Source: Rubrobacter_F sp035642415 (GTDB lineage: Bacteria; Actinomycetota; Rubrobacteria; Rubrobacterales; Rubrobacteraceae). From it: DNA of 18,182 nt. The translations under genes were made by a program, and so were the position numbers. The stretch spans positions 1 through 18,182 of the forward strand of contig DASQSI010000100.1 of assembly GCA_035642415.1 (NCBI GenBank), read 5' to 3'. Of this stretch, positions 6,431 through 14,668 are shown one piece after another (the first letter of the stretch is position 1; each line of letters starts with the position of its first letter). The notes under the pieces are model-generated. The model was not told where the DNA came from. It did not search any database and saw nothing but the letters and a program-made list of their open reading frames with translations.

Positions 6431-7516
6431 GTGGCGGCGAAAGCCCTCCGGCGGACACCGCTCTACGAAGAGCACAAGGCTCTGAGCGCACGACTTGTGG
6501 ACTTCGCCGGCTGGGAGATGCCCGTACAGTACGCGGGGATAAAGGCCGAGCACGAGGCGGTCAGGAGCGGCGTTGGGCTCTTCGACGTCTCGCACATGGG
6601 CGAGGTAGTGTTCCGCGGCCCGCAGGCTGAAGAGGCGGTGCAGCGCCTCGTGACAAGGGACATATCGCGCCTTTCGGTCGGGCAGGCCGGGTACGCGGCG
6701 GTCTGCTACGAGAACGGCGGGACGGTGGACGACGTGCTCGTCTACCGTCGTGCGGGAGATTTCTTAATCGTCGTCAACGCCTCCAATCGTCAGAAGGACT
6801 TCGAGCACTTCCTTGCGAACACGCAGGATCTCGACGTGAATATCACCGACGAGTCGGACGACTGGGCGCTGCTGGCGCTCCAGGGACCACGGGCCGTCGA
6901 ACTCTTGCAGCCTTTCACAAACACAGACCTGTCGGCGATCAGGTACTACCGCTTCTTCGAGGGTGAGGTGGGGGTTAGCCCCGTCGCCCTCTCGCGCACA
7001 GGCTACACGGGCGAGGACGGGTTCGAGATCTTCGCTCGGCCCAACGACGCGCCGTCCCTCTGGCGGCGCCTCATAGAGGCCGGGGCAACGCCTGTCGGTC
7101 TCGGGGCGCGCGACACCCTGAGGCTCGAGGCCGGGATGTGCCTCTACGGTCATGAGCTCGACCCGCAGACGACACCCCTTGAAGCCGGCATCGGCTTCGT
7201 GGTGCATCTGGACAAGGGAGGAGGGTTCATCGGACAGGAAGCCTTGAGCAGGGAGAAGGAGGAGGGCCTCAAGAAGAGGCTAGTCGGGTTCAAAGTCGAG
7301 GGGCGCGGCATCGCTCGCCACGGCTACCCGGTAGCCGTGGCGGGTGAGACCGTTGGCCTAGTGACCAGCGGGACCATGTCTCCGACCTTGAACGAGGCCA
7401 TAGGGCTTGCGCTCGTGACGCCAGGGGTGGAAGATGAGTTCGAGGTGGTGATCCGGGAGCGCTCCGTCCCGGCCCGCACCGTGCCGCTGCCGTTCTACGA
7501 GCGTGAGAAGAGATAG
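6431..7516 (+). CDS. gcvT: Aminomethyltransferase (glycine cleavage T-protein)
   Basis: Transfers the methylene group from aminomethyl-lipoyl GcvH to tetrahydrofolate and releases ammonia. The 361 residues match the family length. Motifs: FAGWEMPVQYAGI (25-37), GVGLFDVSHMGEV (47-59), NGGTVDDVLVYR (95-106, with the conserved catalytic aspartate), LIVVNASN, and a C-terminal segment with the typical GLVTSGTMSPTL. The start is GTG 6431, only 3 bases after the gcvPB stop; the ribosome site is weak (GGTGG 6420-6424), so translation probably depends on coupling to gcvPB. Confidence 0.95.
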   Translation: MAAKALRRTPLYEEHKALSARLVDFAGWEMPVQYAGIKAEHEAVRSGVGLFDVSHMGEVVFRGPQAEEAVQRLVTRDISRLSVGQAGYAAVCYENGGTVDDVLVYRRAGDFLIVVNASNRQKDFEHFLANTQDLDVNITDESDDWALLALQGPRAVELLQPFTNTDLSAIRYYRFFEGEVGVSPVALSRTGYTGEDGFEIFARPNDAPSLWRRLIEAGATPVGLGARDTLRLEAGMCLYGHELDPQTTPLEAGIGFVVHLDKGGGFIGQEALSREKEEGLKKRLVGFKVEGRGIARHGYPVAVAGETVGLVTSGTMSPTLNEAIGLALVTPGVEDEFEVVIRERSVPARTVPLPFYEREKR

Positions 7517-7530
7517 CCGGAGGAGGCTTC

Positions 7531-7911
7531 ATGAACGTACCGGAAGAGCTTGAATACACTAGAACCCACGAATGGGTAAAGCGCGAAGGGGACATCGCCA
7601 CCGTCGGCATCACAGACCACGCTCAGGACGAACTTGGCGACGTGGTCTTTATCGAGCTGCCCGAGGAGGGCGCCTCGTTCGGCGCCGGGGATTCCTTCGG
7701 CACCATTGAGTCGGTAAAGGCCGTCTCTGACCTCTATACGCCGGTGGGCGGCGAGGTCGTCGGGGTTAACGAGACTCTAAACGACAGCCCCGAGCGCGTA
7801 AACGAGGACCCTTATGGGGGCGGGTGGATGATCAGGGTCCGCGTCTCGGGCGAGGGCGAGCTCCTCTCCGCCGACGAGTATGAGAAGCTTCTCGAAGAAG
7901 AAGAGATTTAA
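7531..7911 (+). CDS. gcvH: Glycine cleavage system H protein
   Basis: Lipoyl-carrier protein that shuttles the aminomethyl intermediate between P, T and L proteins. The 126-residue length is standard. The lipoylated lysine is K63 in GTIESVKAVSDLYTPV, and the N-terminus THEWVKREGD is typical. A very strong ribosome site GGAGGAGG (7519-7526) precedes ATG 7531, so it may be made at a higher level than the enzymes. Last gene of the gcv operon; no L-protein (dihydrolipoyl dehydrogenase) or lipoate synthesis gene lies in the window, so those functions must be encoded elsewhere. Confidence 0.96.
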   Translation: MNVPEELEYTRTHEWVKREGDIATVGITDHAQDELGDVVFIELPEEGASFGAGDSFGTIESVKAVSDLYTPVGGEVVGVNETLNDSPERVNEDPYGGGWMIRVRVSGEGELLSADEYEKLLEEEEI

Positions 7912-7969
7912 GTTCCGGCGAGGCTTGGCGTTTCCTTCCCGCTCTCAAACTCACGATGTTAAAGCGGTT

Positions 7970-7997
7970 TTGACTCTACAAGACGCGGGTGTAGCTG
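7970..7997 (+). promoter_or_regulatory. Possible tkt promoter in the gcvH-tkt gap
   Basis: In the 163-base gap 7912-8074 I see no terminator with a T-run. TTGACT (7970-7975) is a 5/6 -35 match; 16 bases on is TAGCTG (7992-7997), a poor -10. TAATAA (8012-8017) is an alternative -10 without a partner. Low confidence. Confidence 0.25.
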
Positions 7998-8074
7998 CTT
8001 ATCCACTCGGGTAATAACGCGGTTCGCAATGTGCTCTCACGCCTCTGGAGCTTGAGAAAACGAAGGGAAAGATC

Positions 8075-10162
8075 ATGGACCTCCAAACCAAAGATGTTAC
8101 ACGACTTTCTATAAACACTATCCGGGCCCTCGCCATGGACGCCGTGCAGAGGGCGAACTCCGGACATCCCGGAACCCCGATGGCGCTCGCCCCGCTTGCT
8201 TACACCATCTACACCAAGTTCCTCCGCCACAACCCTGAGAACCCCCACTGGCCCGACCGAGACCGCTTTGTTCTCTCGGCAGGCCACGCCTGCATGCTCC
8301 AGTACGCCTTGCTTCACCTCACCGGCTACGACCTAACGATGGAAGATATAAAGAACTTTCGCCAGTGGGGATCGCGCACACCGGGCCACCCCGAGCTCTA
8401 CCATACCCCCGGTGTGGAGACCACGACCGGACCGTTGGGGCAGGGCTTCGCCAACGGCGTCGGGATGGCGATGGCCGAGCGATTCCTCGCCGGGAGGTAC
8501 AACCGCATAGGGCATGAGGTCGTAGACCACCACGTTTACTGCATCTGCTCGGACGGCGACCTCATGGAGGGTGTGGCCTCGGAGGTTGCCTCCATAGCTG
8601 GACAGAACGGCCTGGGTAAGCTCATCTACTTCTACGACGACAACCACATCACCATAGACGGTCCCACAGCCATCTCTTTCCAGAGAGAGGACAAAGCTAA
8701 GCGCTTCGAGGCCTACGGCTGGCACGTCCAGCGCGTAGAAGACGTCAATGACCTCGACGCGCTTGAGGAGACAACCAAAAACGCCCGCGACGAAGGGGAG
8801 CGTCCGTCGCTCGTGATCGTACGCTCCCACATCGCATACCCCGCCCCGGACGCCGTGGATACGGCCGCGGCTCACGGCAGCCCCTTAGGCGAAAGCGAGG
8901 TCCGGGCTGCGAAGGAAGCGATGGGCTTCGACCCCGACGCCCACTTCGCCGTGCCCGACGAGGTGTACCAGCACATGAACATGCAAGCTCGCGGCCGCGA
9001 GCTTGAAGAGGAGTGGAACGAGCGTTTTGCTGCATGGCGCGAGGAGTTCCCAAGGCTCGCCGAGGAGTGGGACCGGGCTTGGAGAGGCGAACCCGCGCCC
9101 GGCTACGAGCGAGCACTCCCGGTCTTCGACCCTGCAAAGACCCAAAAGCTCGCCACGCGTAGGGCGGGCTCACAGGTGATGGACGCCTTCAAGGAGTACG
9201 TCCCGACGATGATTGGAGGAGCAGCGGATCTGCTCAATTCCACCAACACCCAGTTCAAGGGCGGCGGGCTCTTCAGCGCGATCCACCCCGGGCGCAACGT
9301 AGCCTGGGGCGTCCGCGAGCACGGGATGGGGAGCGCCGTGAACGGAATAGCCTTGCACGGCGGCATGGTCCGGCCTTACGGCTCGACCTTTCTCGTCTTC
9401 TCCGACTACATGCGCCCGGCCATCAGGCTCTCGGCGATCATGAGCTTGCGCGTGGCCTGGGTTTTCACCCACGACTCAGTAGGCCTCGGCGAGGACGGCC
9501 CCACCCACCAGCCCGTAGAGCACTACATGGCCTTAAGGGCGATCCCGAACCTCACCGTGATCCGGCCCGCCGACGCCAACGAGACCGCGATGGCCTGGCG
9601 CTCCACCCTCGAAGCCGTAGGCCCGGTCGCCATGCTCCTCACCCGCCAGAACGTGCCCGTCCTGGATCGGACGCAGTTGGCAGCCGCCGATGGCGCCCTG
9701 CACGGGGCCTATATCCTGGCCGAAGCCCCGAACGGTGTCGCACCGGACGTCATCCTCATCGCCACCGGCTCCGAAGTTGCCGTGGCCCTACAGGCCCGCG
9801 AGCGTCTCGTCGGGGAGGACGTTGCGGCGCGGGTAGTAAGCATGCCGTCGTGGGAGATTTTCGAGGCCCAGGACGAGGAGTACAGAAGCTCCGTCCTGCC
9901 CCCCGAGATAGAAGTTCGCGTCTCTGTCGAGGCGGGGGTGACGATGGGCTGGGAACGCTACGTAGGCTCGCGGGGTGCCAGCGTGGGCATCGGGCGCTTC
10001 GGCGCCTCCGCCCCCGGTGAGACCGTGCTCGAGAAGCTCGGCATCACCCCCGAGAACGTGGCGAACATCGCCTTAAGAGTACTAGGGCGCCCCGAGCGGG
10101 TAGAGGAGACCCCCGGTACCCCGGCTTTTGAGCCCACACCCCCGCACGAGGGTACCTCTTAG
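8075..10162 (+). CDS. tkt: Transketolase
   Basis: Thiamine-diphosphate enzyme of the pentose phosphate pathway that moves two-carbon ketol units between sugar phosphates. The 695-residue length is slightly above the usual 660-670. The N-terminal PP domain has SGHPGTPM (29-36), LSAGHACML (67-75), TTGPLGQG (117-124) and the TPP/metal motif DGDLMEG (160-166) ending at N190. The Pyr domain has VREHGMGSAVNGIALHGG with the conserved catalytic glutamate, and THDSVGLGEDGPTHQPVEH. A 25-residue proline- and acid-rich C-terminal tail extends beyond the usual end. Start ATG 8075 has GAAGGGA upstream at 8062-8068. Transcribed alone; it may still receive read-through from gcv, since no clear terminator separates them. 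Confidence 0.95.
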   Translation: MDLQTKDVTRLSINTIRALAMDAVQRANSGHPGTPMALAPLAYTIYTKFLRHNPENPHWPDRDRFVLSAGHACMLQYALLHLTGYDLTMEDIKNFRQWGSRTPGHPELYHTPGVETTTGPLGQGFANGVGMAMAERFLAGRYNRIGHEVVDHHVYCICSDGDLMEGVASEVASIAGQNGLGKLIYFYDDNHITIDGPTAISFQREDKAKRFEAYGWHVQRVEDVNDLDALEETTKNARDEGERPSLVIVRSHIAYPAPDAVDTAAAHGSPLGESEVRAAKEAMGFDPDAHFAVPDEVYQHMNMQARGRELEEEWNERFAAWREEFPRLAEEWDRAWRGEPAPGYERALPVFDPAKTQKLATRRAGSQVMDAFKEYVPTMIGGAADLLNSTNTQFKGGGLFSAIHPGRNVAWGVREHGMGSAVNGIALHGGMVRPYGSTFLVFSDYMRPAIRLSAIMSLRVAWVFTHDSVGLGEDGPTHQPVEHYMALRAIPNLTVIRPADANETAMAWRSTLEAVGPVAMLLTRQNVPVLDRTQLAAADGALHGAYILAEAPNGVAPDVILIATGSEVAVALQARERLVGEDVAARVVSMPSWEIFEAQDEEYRSSVLPPEIEVRVSVEAGVTMGWERYVGSRGASVGIGRFGASAPGETVLEKLGITPENVANIALRVLGRPERVEETPGTPAFEPTPPHEGTS

Positions 10163-10191
10163 ACCAGCTATTAAGCTGTCCGCAAAAACTC

Positions 10192-10209
10192 AAAAGCTGA
10201 GTGCTTTTT
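10192..10209. terminator. Possible bidirectional terminator between tkt and the DUF2225 gene
   Basis: AAAAGC (10192-10197), loop TGAGT, GCTTTT (10203-10208) then T: a 6-base-pair hairpin with T-runs on one strand and the A-run 10184-10188 on the other. A competing stem is ACTCA (10188-10192) with TGAGT (10198-10202). The stem is short and A/T rich, so the call is tentative. The last bases overlap the stop codon of the DUF2225 gene (10208-10210). Confidence 0.4.
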
Positions 10210-10876
10210 ACGCGGCTTGCTCGCGGGCGAGCTTGCTCTGCTGGACTATGAGACGTTCAAGCCAGGTAAGACTGGGGTCGCCTTCTGTGGTGCGGGTGGC
10301 GTTGACGTACCAGTTGAGGGCTTCGCGGTGGTTGCCGAGGCGGCGGTTGAGCTCCCCGACGAGGTAGGTGGTAACGGAGAGCTCGCGGCCCGCCAGCACG
10401 TCTTCTTTGAGAGCCCGCATGAAGTAGCGGACGGCGCGCAGCTGGAAGGTGCTCTCGAAGGGGTACTCGCGCTCCTTACGGCAGACCCAGGAGGCGCGTA
10501 GACACAGGTCGCCGAGCTCGCGGGCGGCCAGCGCCCGTTCCTGGCCGCAGACCTCGGCGGCGTGGAAGGCCAGCCAGGGGGGCGGGCTCGTGCGGAAGAC
10601 GCGCAAGAGGCCGTCCTCCTTGAGCCGTTCCTCGAGGCCGTAGCGTTGGATGGGGGAGAGGTCGAGGTCTCCGAAGTCTTCGCGGGCGGCGAAGGAGCAC
10701 GCCGGGCACATGGTCACGCCGTATTGGATCACGCGCGACCCGTCGGACTGACGGCCAGGGAATTTGGGGCATAGATCCGGCTCGCGGCCAACCGTCACGT
10801 AGGTGCTGACGCGCGGCGCCTTGAACACGTACTCGCACATCGGGCAACGCGTGTAGACCCGCTTCACCTCACCCAT
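10208..10876 (-). CDS. DUF2225 domain-containing protein (COG1655-like)
   Basis: 222-residue soluble protein with the pattern of the DUF2225 family: an N-terminal CPMC pair (C11, C14) followed by a basic linker, DLCPKFPG (C36) and a second pair MCPAC (C57, C60) in the 'compulsory' VIQYGVTMCPACSFAA context. The four paired cysteines could bind zinc. The C-terminal part (about 100-215) is helical and TPR-like, with GNHREALNWYVNATRT resembling a tetratricopeptide unit. No enzymatic function is known for this family. ATG 10876 has AGGGA 7-8 bases upstream. Convergent with tkt, divergent from the 65-residue gene. Confidence 0.72.
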   Translation of the reverse strand: MGEVKRVYTRCPMCEYVFKAPRVSTYVTVGREPDLCPKFPGRQSDGSRVIQYGVTMCPACSFAAREDFGDLDLSPIQRYGLEERLKEDGLLRVFRTSPPPWLAFHAAEVCGQERALAARELGDLCLRASWVCRKEREYPFESTFQLRAVRYFMRALKEDVLAGRELSVTTYLVGELNRRLGNHREALNWYVNATRTTEGDPSLTWLERLIVQQSKLAREQAA

Positions 10877-10986
10877 AGGCGATCCCTGAAACTTGTGTGC
10901 TGCGTGAGGATCTGGCCCGTGGACTCAAAGCGCATCGAGTTTACCATACCCGATACACATCCCCGCGGCCTCGTGAACGATCTCTG

Positions 10987-10992
10987 TATACT
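10987..10992 (+). promoter_or_regulatory. Candidate -10 element for the 65-residue gene
   Basis: TATACT, 5/6 to consensus, lies 35 bases before the TTG at 11028, leaving a short leader with the ribosome site GGGGAGGAG (11017-11025). I find no good -35. The divergent region 10877-11027 holds nothing else I can name. Confidence 0.35.
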
Positions 10993-11027
10993 GCCGGTAC
11001 TGATACACGGGCACCCGGGGAGGAGCT

Positions 11028-11225
11028 TTGGAGCAACGCAAGACGGATGCGGAGGTAGCGTTGGAGCTGACGCGGCTCGTCCTGGAGCAGGCCGGAAGCC
11101 GTCGTCTCTCCCCGACCCGCACCCTCGCCCTCTATCACCTCTGCAAAGAGGCCGTAGCCTACGCCCCCGAAGGAGCGGTTACCGCCGACTACCTCGACGA
11201 CCGGCTAAAGAGACTACTCCAGTAA
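11028..11225 (+). CDS. Small hypothetical protein, 65 residues
   Basis: Not recognised. The protein is short, charged and predicted mostly helical (LELTRLVLEQAG, then a helix around LSPTRTLALYHLCKEAV, then YLDDRLKRLLQ). There are no signal peptide, membrane segment or metal motif; the single Cys is at 39. TTG 11028 is chosen because GGGGAGGAG (11017-11025) stands just upstream and a -10 like TATACT precedes it. Codon third positions are G/C rich as in neighbouring genes, which argues for a real gene. It ends 9 bases before the ligA stop codon on the other strand. Homologues in related genomes would settle it. Confidence 0.6.
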   Translation: MEQRKTDAEVALELTRLVLEQAGSRRLSPTRTLALYHLCKEAVAYAPEGAVTADYLDDRLKRLLQ

Positions 11226-11234
11226 CCGTGGCGC

Positions 11235-13235
11235 TCAGGAGAGCAGCTCTTCGAAAGCCGCCTCGTCCAGCACCTTTACGCCCAGCGTCCTGGCTTTCTC
11301 AAGCTTCGAGCCGGCCTCCTCACCAACGAGCAGGTAGTCGGTGTTCCTGCTGACCGAAGAGGCGAGCGTTCCTCCTGCCTCCTTGAGCCTCCCAACGAAG
11401 TAGCTACGTGGCCGGCTCAGGGCGCCCGTCACGGCGATCTTCTTGCCCGCGAGTGGACCCGCCGCGTTCTCCTTCGCCGTCCGCCGGAAGTTCAACCCCG
11501 CTGCCATCAGGCGCTTCACCAGATCCCGATTGTCCTCCAGCGCGAAGTAGTCCACCACGGACCGCGCCACCACGTGACCGATGCCTTCGATCTCGGCGAG
11601 CTGCTCTACGCTTACGCCGCCAAGCAGCTCGTGGCAATCAAACCTCTCAGCGATGAGCCCCGCCGTGACGCTCCCGACGTGCCGAATGCCCAAACCGTAC
11701 AAAACGCGCGGAAAGGGCTGCTCCTTGCTCTTGTCTATAGCGCGCACCAGGTTCGCCGCGCTCTTCTTTGCAAAGCCCTCCAGCGACTCGAGCTGTTCGG
11801 CTTTCAGCTCGTAGATGTTCGCCACGTCTTTTATGAGGCCAAGATCGAAGAGTTTGGTGGCAACCTTCTCGCCCAGTCCCTCTATGTCCATCGCATTCTT
11901 AGAGGCCCAATGGATAATGTGCTCCAGAGCTTGGGCGGGACAGCGGGCGTTCACGCAGCGGGTTATGGACTCCCCCTCGGGACGCGACACGGGCTCGCCG
12001 CACACCGGGCACTCTTCAGGCATAACGAAGGGATACTCCTCGCCGGTGCGTTCCTCGGGGACAGGCCTTGCGACCTGTGGGATCACATCCCCCGCCCGCT
12101 CGACCACCACCACGTCGCCGATACGGATGTCCTTCTCCTTTATGTAGTCCTCGTTGTGAAGCGTTGCGCGCGAGATGGTCACCCCGCCCACGTTGACCGG
12201 GTCTAGGAGGGCTTGCGGCGCCAGCGCCCCCGTGCGACCAACGTTCACGACGATCTCGTTGAGGCGTGTGCGGGCCGCGAGCGGCTCGAACTTGTACGCT
12301 ATCGCCCAGCGCGGCGCCTTCGCCACCGACCCCAAAGCAAGCTGCTGCTCCCGGAAGTCCACCTTCACCACGGCCCCGTCGATCTGGTACCCGAGTGACC
12401 CTCGCTCCCTGGTCCAATACGCACATTCCTCGACCACTGTTTCTATCTCCTCGTGCACCTTGTACGGGCTGACCCGCAGACCGTAGCTTTTCAGGGCCTC
12501 AAGCGTCGCCGAGTGGCTTTCGTAACGCTCGCCACCCTCCCCAACCCCGTAGCAGAATATGTTCAAGGGCCTTTGGGCGGTGATCCTGGAGTCCAGCTGC
12601 CGCACGGAGCCCGCCGCCAGGTTGCGCGGGTTCGCGAAGGGGTTCTTTCCCTCTGCCTGTTGCCGCTCGTTGAACTTCTCGAACTTATCCAGGGGGATGT
12701 AGACCTCGCCACGCACCTCCAAGAGTTCCGGGTAATCCCCCGAGAGCTTCTGCGGAACAGACCGTATGGTCCTCAGGTTGGCGGTGACGTCCTCGCCGAG
12801 GGTGCCGTTGCCCCGCGTGGCGCCTCGCACGTAACGGCCCCCCTCGTAAAGCAAAGAGACCGCGAGGCCGTCTATCTTCAGTTCCGTAACGTAACGGAGT
12901 TGGGATTCCTCTTCGTTGCCCAAGAGACGGCGGACGCGAGCGTCCCACTCGTAAAGGTCTTCGAGCTTGCGGGCGTTCTGGAGGGAGAGCATCGGCACGT
13001 CGTGGCGGACCTGCTCGAACCCTTCCAAAGGTTCGGCGCCCACCCTTTGCGTCGGGGAGTCGGCGGTGGCGAGCTCGGGATATTGGGCTTCGAGGGCTTC
13101 GAGTTCTTTATAGAGGGCGTCGTACTGGGCGTCGCTGATCTCCGGGGCGTCTTCTGCGTAGTAGAGGCGGTTGTGGTGCCGGATCAGCTCCCTTAACTCC
13201 TCGATCCTGCCCCGGATGTCCAGCGCTTCGGCCAC
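11235..13235 (-). CDS. ligA: NAD-dependent DNA ligase LigA
   Basis: Seals nicks in replication and repair using NAD+. The 666-residue protein shows the full domain order: Ia domain (HNRLYYAEDAPEISDAQYD, 21-39), adenylation domain with the nucleophile K120 in ELKIDGLAVS, motif GEVYIPLDKF (176-185) and VVKVDF (289-294), OB fold around 320-400, a Cys4 zinc finger (C409, C412, C427, C432), helix-hairpin-helix repeats, and a C-terminal BRCT domain from about 590. The start is GTG 13235; no Shine-Dalgarno precedes it, but TATAAT lies 7 bases before it, so the mRNA may be leaderless. It is read in the same direction as the upstream PRC-barrel gene, but has its own promoter. Confidence 0.97.
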   Translation of the reverse strand: MAEALDIRGRIEELRELIRHHNRLYYAEDAPEISDAQYDALYKELEALEAQYPELATADSPTQRVGAEPLEGFEQVRHDVPMLSLQNARKLEDLYEWDARVRRLLGNEEESQLRYVTELKIDGLAVSLLYEGGRYVRGATRGNGTLGEDVTANLRTIRSVPQKLSGDYPELLEVRGEVYIPLDKFEKFNERQQAEGKNPFANPRNLAAGSVRQLDSRITAQRPLNIFCYGVGEGGERYESHSATLEALKSYGLRVSPYKVHEEIETVVEECAYWTRERGSLGYQIDGAVVKVDFREQQLALGSVAKAPRWAIAYKFEPLAARTRLNEIVVNVGRTGALAPQALLDPVNVGGVTISRATLHNEDYIKEKDIRIGDVVVVERAGDVIPQVARPVPEERTGEEYPFVMPEECPVCGEPVSRPEGESITRCVNARCPAQALEHIIHWASKNAMDIEGLGEKVATKLFDLGLIKDVANIYELKAEQLESLEGFAKKSAANLVRAIDKSKEQPFPRVLYGLGIRHVGSVTAGLIAERFDCHELLGGVSVEQLAEIEGIGHVVARSVVDYFALEDNRDLVKRLMAAGLNFRRTAKENAAGPLAGKKIAVTGALSRPRSYFVGRLKEAGGTLASSVSRNTDYLLVGEEAGSKLEKARTLGVKVLDEAAFEELLS

Positions 13236-13242
13236 TGAAGCG

Positions 13243-13248
13243 ATTATA
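13243..13248 (-). promoter_or_regulatory. ligA -10 element (perfect TATAAT), probably giving a leaderless mRNA
   Basis: On the minus strand TATAAT (13248-13243) is followed by 7 bases and then the GTG at 13235. A possible -35 TTGAGG (13269-13264) is 15 bases away, short of the usual 16-18. Between the two is the inverted repeat GGTAT-GCGT-ATACC (13263-13250), which could be an operator. Confidence 0.6.
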
Positions 13249-13305
13249 CGGTATACGCATACCCCTCAAAGGAGAGGAGTCTGGGTGGGAAAGCCGCCGT
13301 CGTTC

Positions 13306-13614
13306 CTACCCGCCAGGCTCCCCGTAGTGCGCGCGCAACATCCGGTCGAACCTGCCGGACGGGTCTTCCGGGACGGGCGCAGACTCGATGACTTCCCTGG
13401 CGTACGGCACCCGGACGCTCTCGTTCTCGGCGTCCACCTCAATCCTATCGGCCAGGATCGCGTGCCCGTTCGCTATTATGTACTTCAGAACGTCGCTCGG
13501 AGCGTCGTAGACGGTCTCTTCGACCTTGCCGACCTTAACACCCGAGGCGTCTTGGAGCTCATAGCCCTCTATAGCCGTGTAGGGGTTGTCGGCTCGATGG
13601 TCGGCTTCTTCCAT
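13306..13614 (-). CDS. PRC-barrel domain protein
   Basis: 102-residue protein with a PRC-barrel fold, a small beta-barrel also found in RimM and photosynthetic reaction centre H subunit. The domain covers about residues 14-70: YELQDASGVKVGKVEET, then KYIIANGHAILADRI and VPYAREVIESAP. Stand-alone PRC-barrel proteins are common in actinobacteria, often with stress or membrane roles, but the role here is not visible. I chose ATG 13614 because GGAGGA sits 6 bases before it; the frame extends to 13764 but that part runs under the next gene and has no domain. Divergent from the 13666 gene, 51 bases away. Confidence 0.8.
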   Translation of the reverse strand: MEEADHRADNPYTAIEGYELQDASGVKVGKVEETVYDAPSDVLKYIIANGHAILADRIEVDAENESVRVPYAREVIESAPVPEDPSGRFDRMLRAHYGEPGG

Positions 13615-13627
13615 ACTTTTCCTCCGA

Positions 13628-13657
13628 GTGGCAGGAGCCTTTCTCCGTGCGTATGAT
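13628..13657 (+). promoter_or_regulatory. Candidate promoter of the 13666 gene, near-leaderless
   Basis: GTGGCA (13628-13633, 4/6) and TATGAT (13652-13657, 5/6) are 18 bases apart; the -10 ends 8 bases before the GTG at 13666. No Shine-Dalgarno lies in the proper range. Confidence 0.45.
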
Positions 13658-13665
13658 AGCCGGAC

Positions 13666-14646
13666 GTGAAGATTAGAACCAGCCGGGGAAGAAACGCTCG
13701 AATCCTGAGGAGGCTCTCGCTCCTCTATCTCGGGCTCGTGGTTGTGGCGCTCTTGCTCGTGCATAGCGCCTCGTACGGGCCGGCCGTCTACTACGTGCCG
13801 CTCTACCTCGTCTTATCCGTGATCTTCACCGCGGCGGTGGCGCTCCTCTTGCTTCCCCCGCGTCAGTTCAACGAGGGTTTCTGCGTGGCCTTCTACGTTT
13901 TTTACGCGGTCTTTTTGGCGGCGGCTGCGTTCTTTACCGGGGGTGTCTCGAGCGAGCTGTACGTGCTCTTTTTCCCGCTCGTCTTTGCCTCGGCGATGCA
14001 CGGGTCGTGGCGAATGGGCCTTTTGGCTCAGGGTGCGGTGTTGATCAGCTACTTTTCGGCGATGCTCCCGAACGTCCTGGGAGGTGTCAGGGTTACGGGT
14101 GGATCGGCGCTAGTCTTTTTCAGGCTCTTGGCCTTCGCGCTTATGGGCGCTTTTGCGCTCGCGACGGTCAGGGTCACCGCGAGCGCAAAGGAGGGTTACA
14201 CCCTGGATGAGGACGGTTCGGTGCTCCTGCAGAGGGTCTTGGAGGAACTAGAAGCGCGCCGGGGAGCGCAGGTTGGGGTCATCCTCGTGGATCCGGGCCG
14301 CCGGGTCGAGGATATAAACCTCCTTATGGAGCGGGTGCAGGCCAAGGTCGGGGAGCCGGTCCTTCTTGGCGAGGGCGCAGTCTTCGGGGTGGTTTTGAGC
14401 GGGGTGGACGACAGGACGATCGAGGGCGCTGCCCGGCGGGCTCTCGCGGCGGCGAGCTCTTTGGGATCGCAGGAGATGCGGGCGGGGGCGGCGATCTACC
14501 CGCGCGACGCTCGCTCGGCGGAGGATCTTCTGGTCGCCGCGGGGAGGGCGCTCGAGGCGGCCTTCGAGGTCGAGAGCCCCAGCGCCATCGTCCTTGCCGG
14601 CCGCGACGTCAGTGGTGCCGAACCGTCTTTCCGGGCCGCCCCATAG
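13666..14646 (+). CDS. Six-TM membrane protein with degenerate GGDEF-like C-terminal domain
   Basis: 326 residues. An N-terminal membrane region has six hydrophobic segments at about 14-34, 41-64, 72-92, 97-112, 116-134 and 148-170, with a positively charged start (KIRTSRGRNARILRR). The cytosolic part (about 178-320) has the layout of a GGDEF domain: GVILVD (204-209), then LLGEGAVFGVVLSG (233-246) where the GGDEF signature should be, and AGAAIYPRDARSAEDLLVAAGRALEAA (273-299) matching the conserved C-terminal end. With GGDEF replaced by GEGAV it should not make c-di-GMP, but might bind a nucleotide or sense a signal. GTG 13666 is the start; no ribosome site is seen. It lies upstream of the PspA-like operon with a separate promoter between. 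Confidence 0.7.
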   Translation: MKIRTSRGRNARILRRLSLLYLGLVVVALLLVHSASYGPAVYYVPLYLVLSVIFTAAVALLLLPPRQFNEGFCVAFYVFYAVFLAAAAFFTGGVSSELYVLFFPLVFASAMHGSWRMGLLAQGAVLISYFSAMLPNVLGGVRVTGGSALVFFRLLAFALMGAFALATVRVTASAKEGYTLDEDGSVLLQRVLEELEARRGAQVGVILVDPGRRVEDINLLMERVQAKVGEPVLLGEGAVFGVVLSGVDDRTIEGAARRALAAASSLGSQEMRAGAAIYPRDARSAEDLLVAAGRALEAAFEVESPSAIVLAGRDVSGAEPSFRAAP

Positions 14647-14668
14647 GAGCAGAGCAACCAAAGCGTGA

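Noticed and set aside
8333..8875. 180-residue open frame on the minus strand
   Set aside because: Antisense shadow of tkt; valine-rich composition typical of reversed coding sequence.
12453..13196. 247-residue open frame on the plus strand
   Set aside because: Lies wholly antisense to ligA, whose family motifs are continuous; it is a frame shadow caused by high GC.
13615..13764. N-terminal extension of the PRC-barrel gene
   Set aside because: Overlaps the 13666 gene antisense; ATG 13614 has GGAGGA at ideal spacing.
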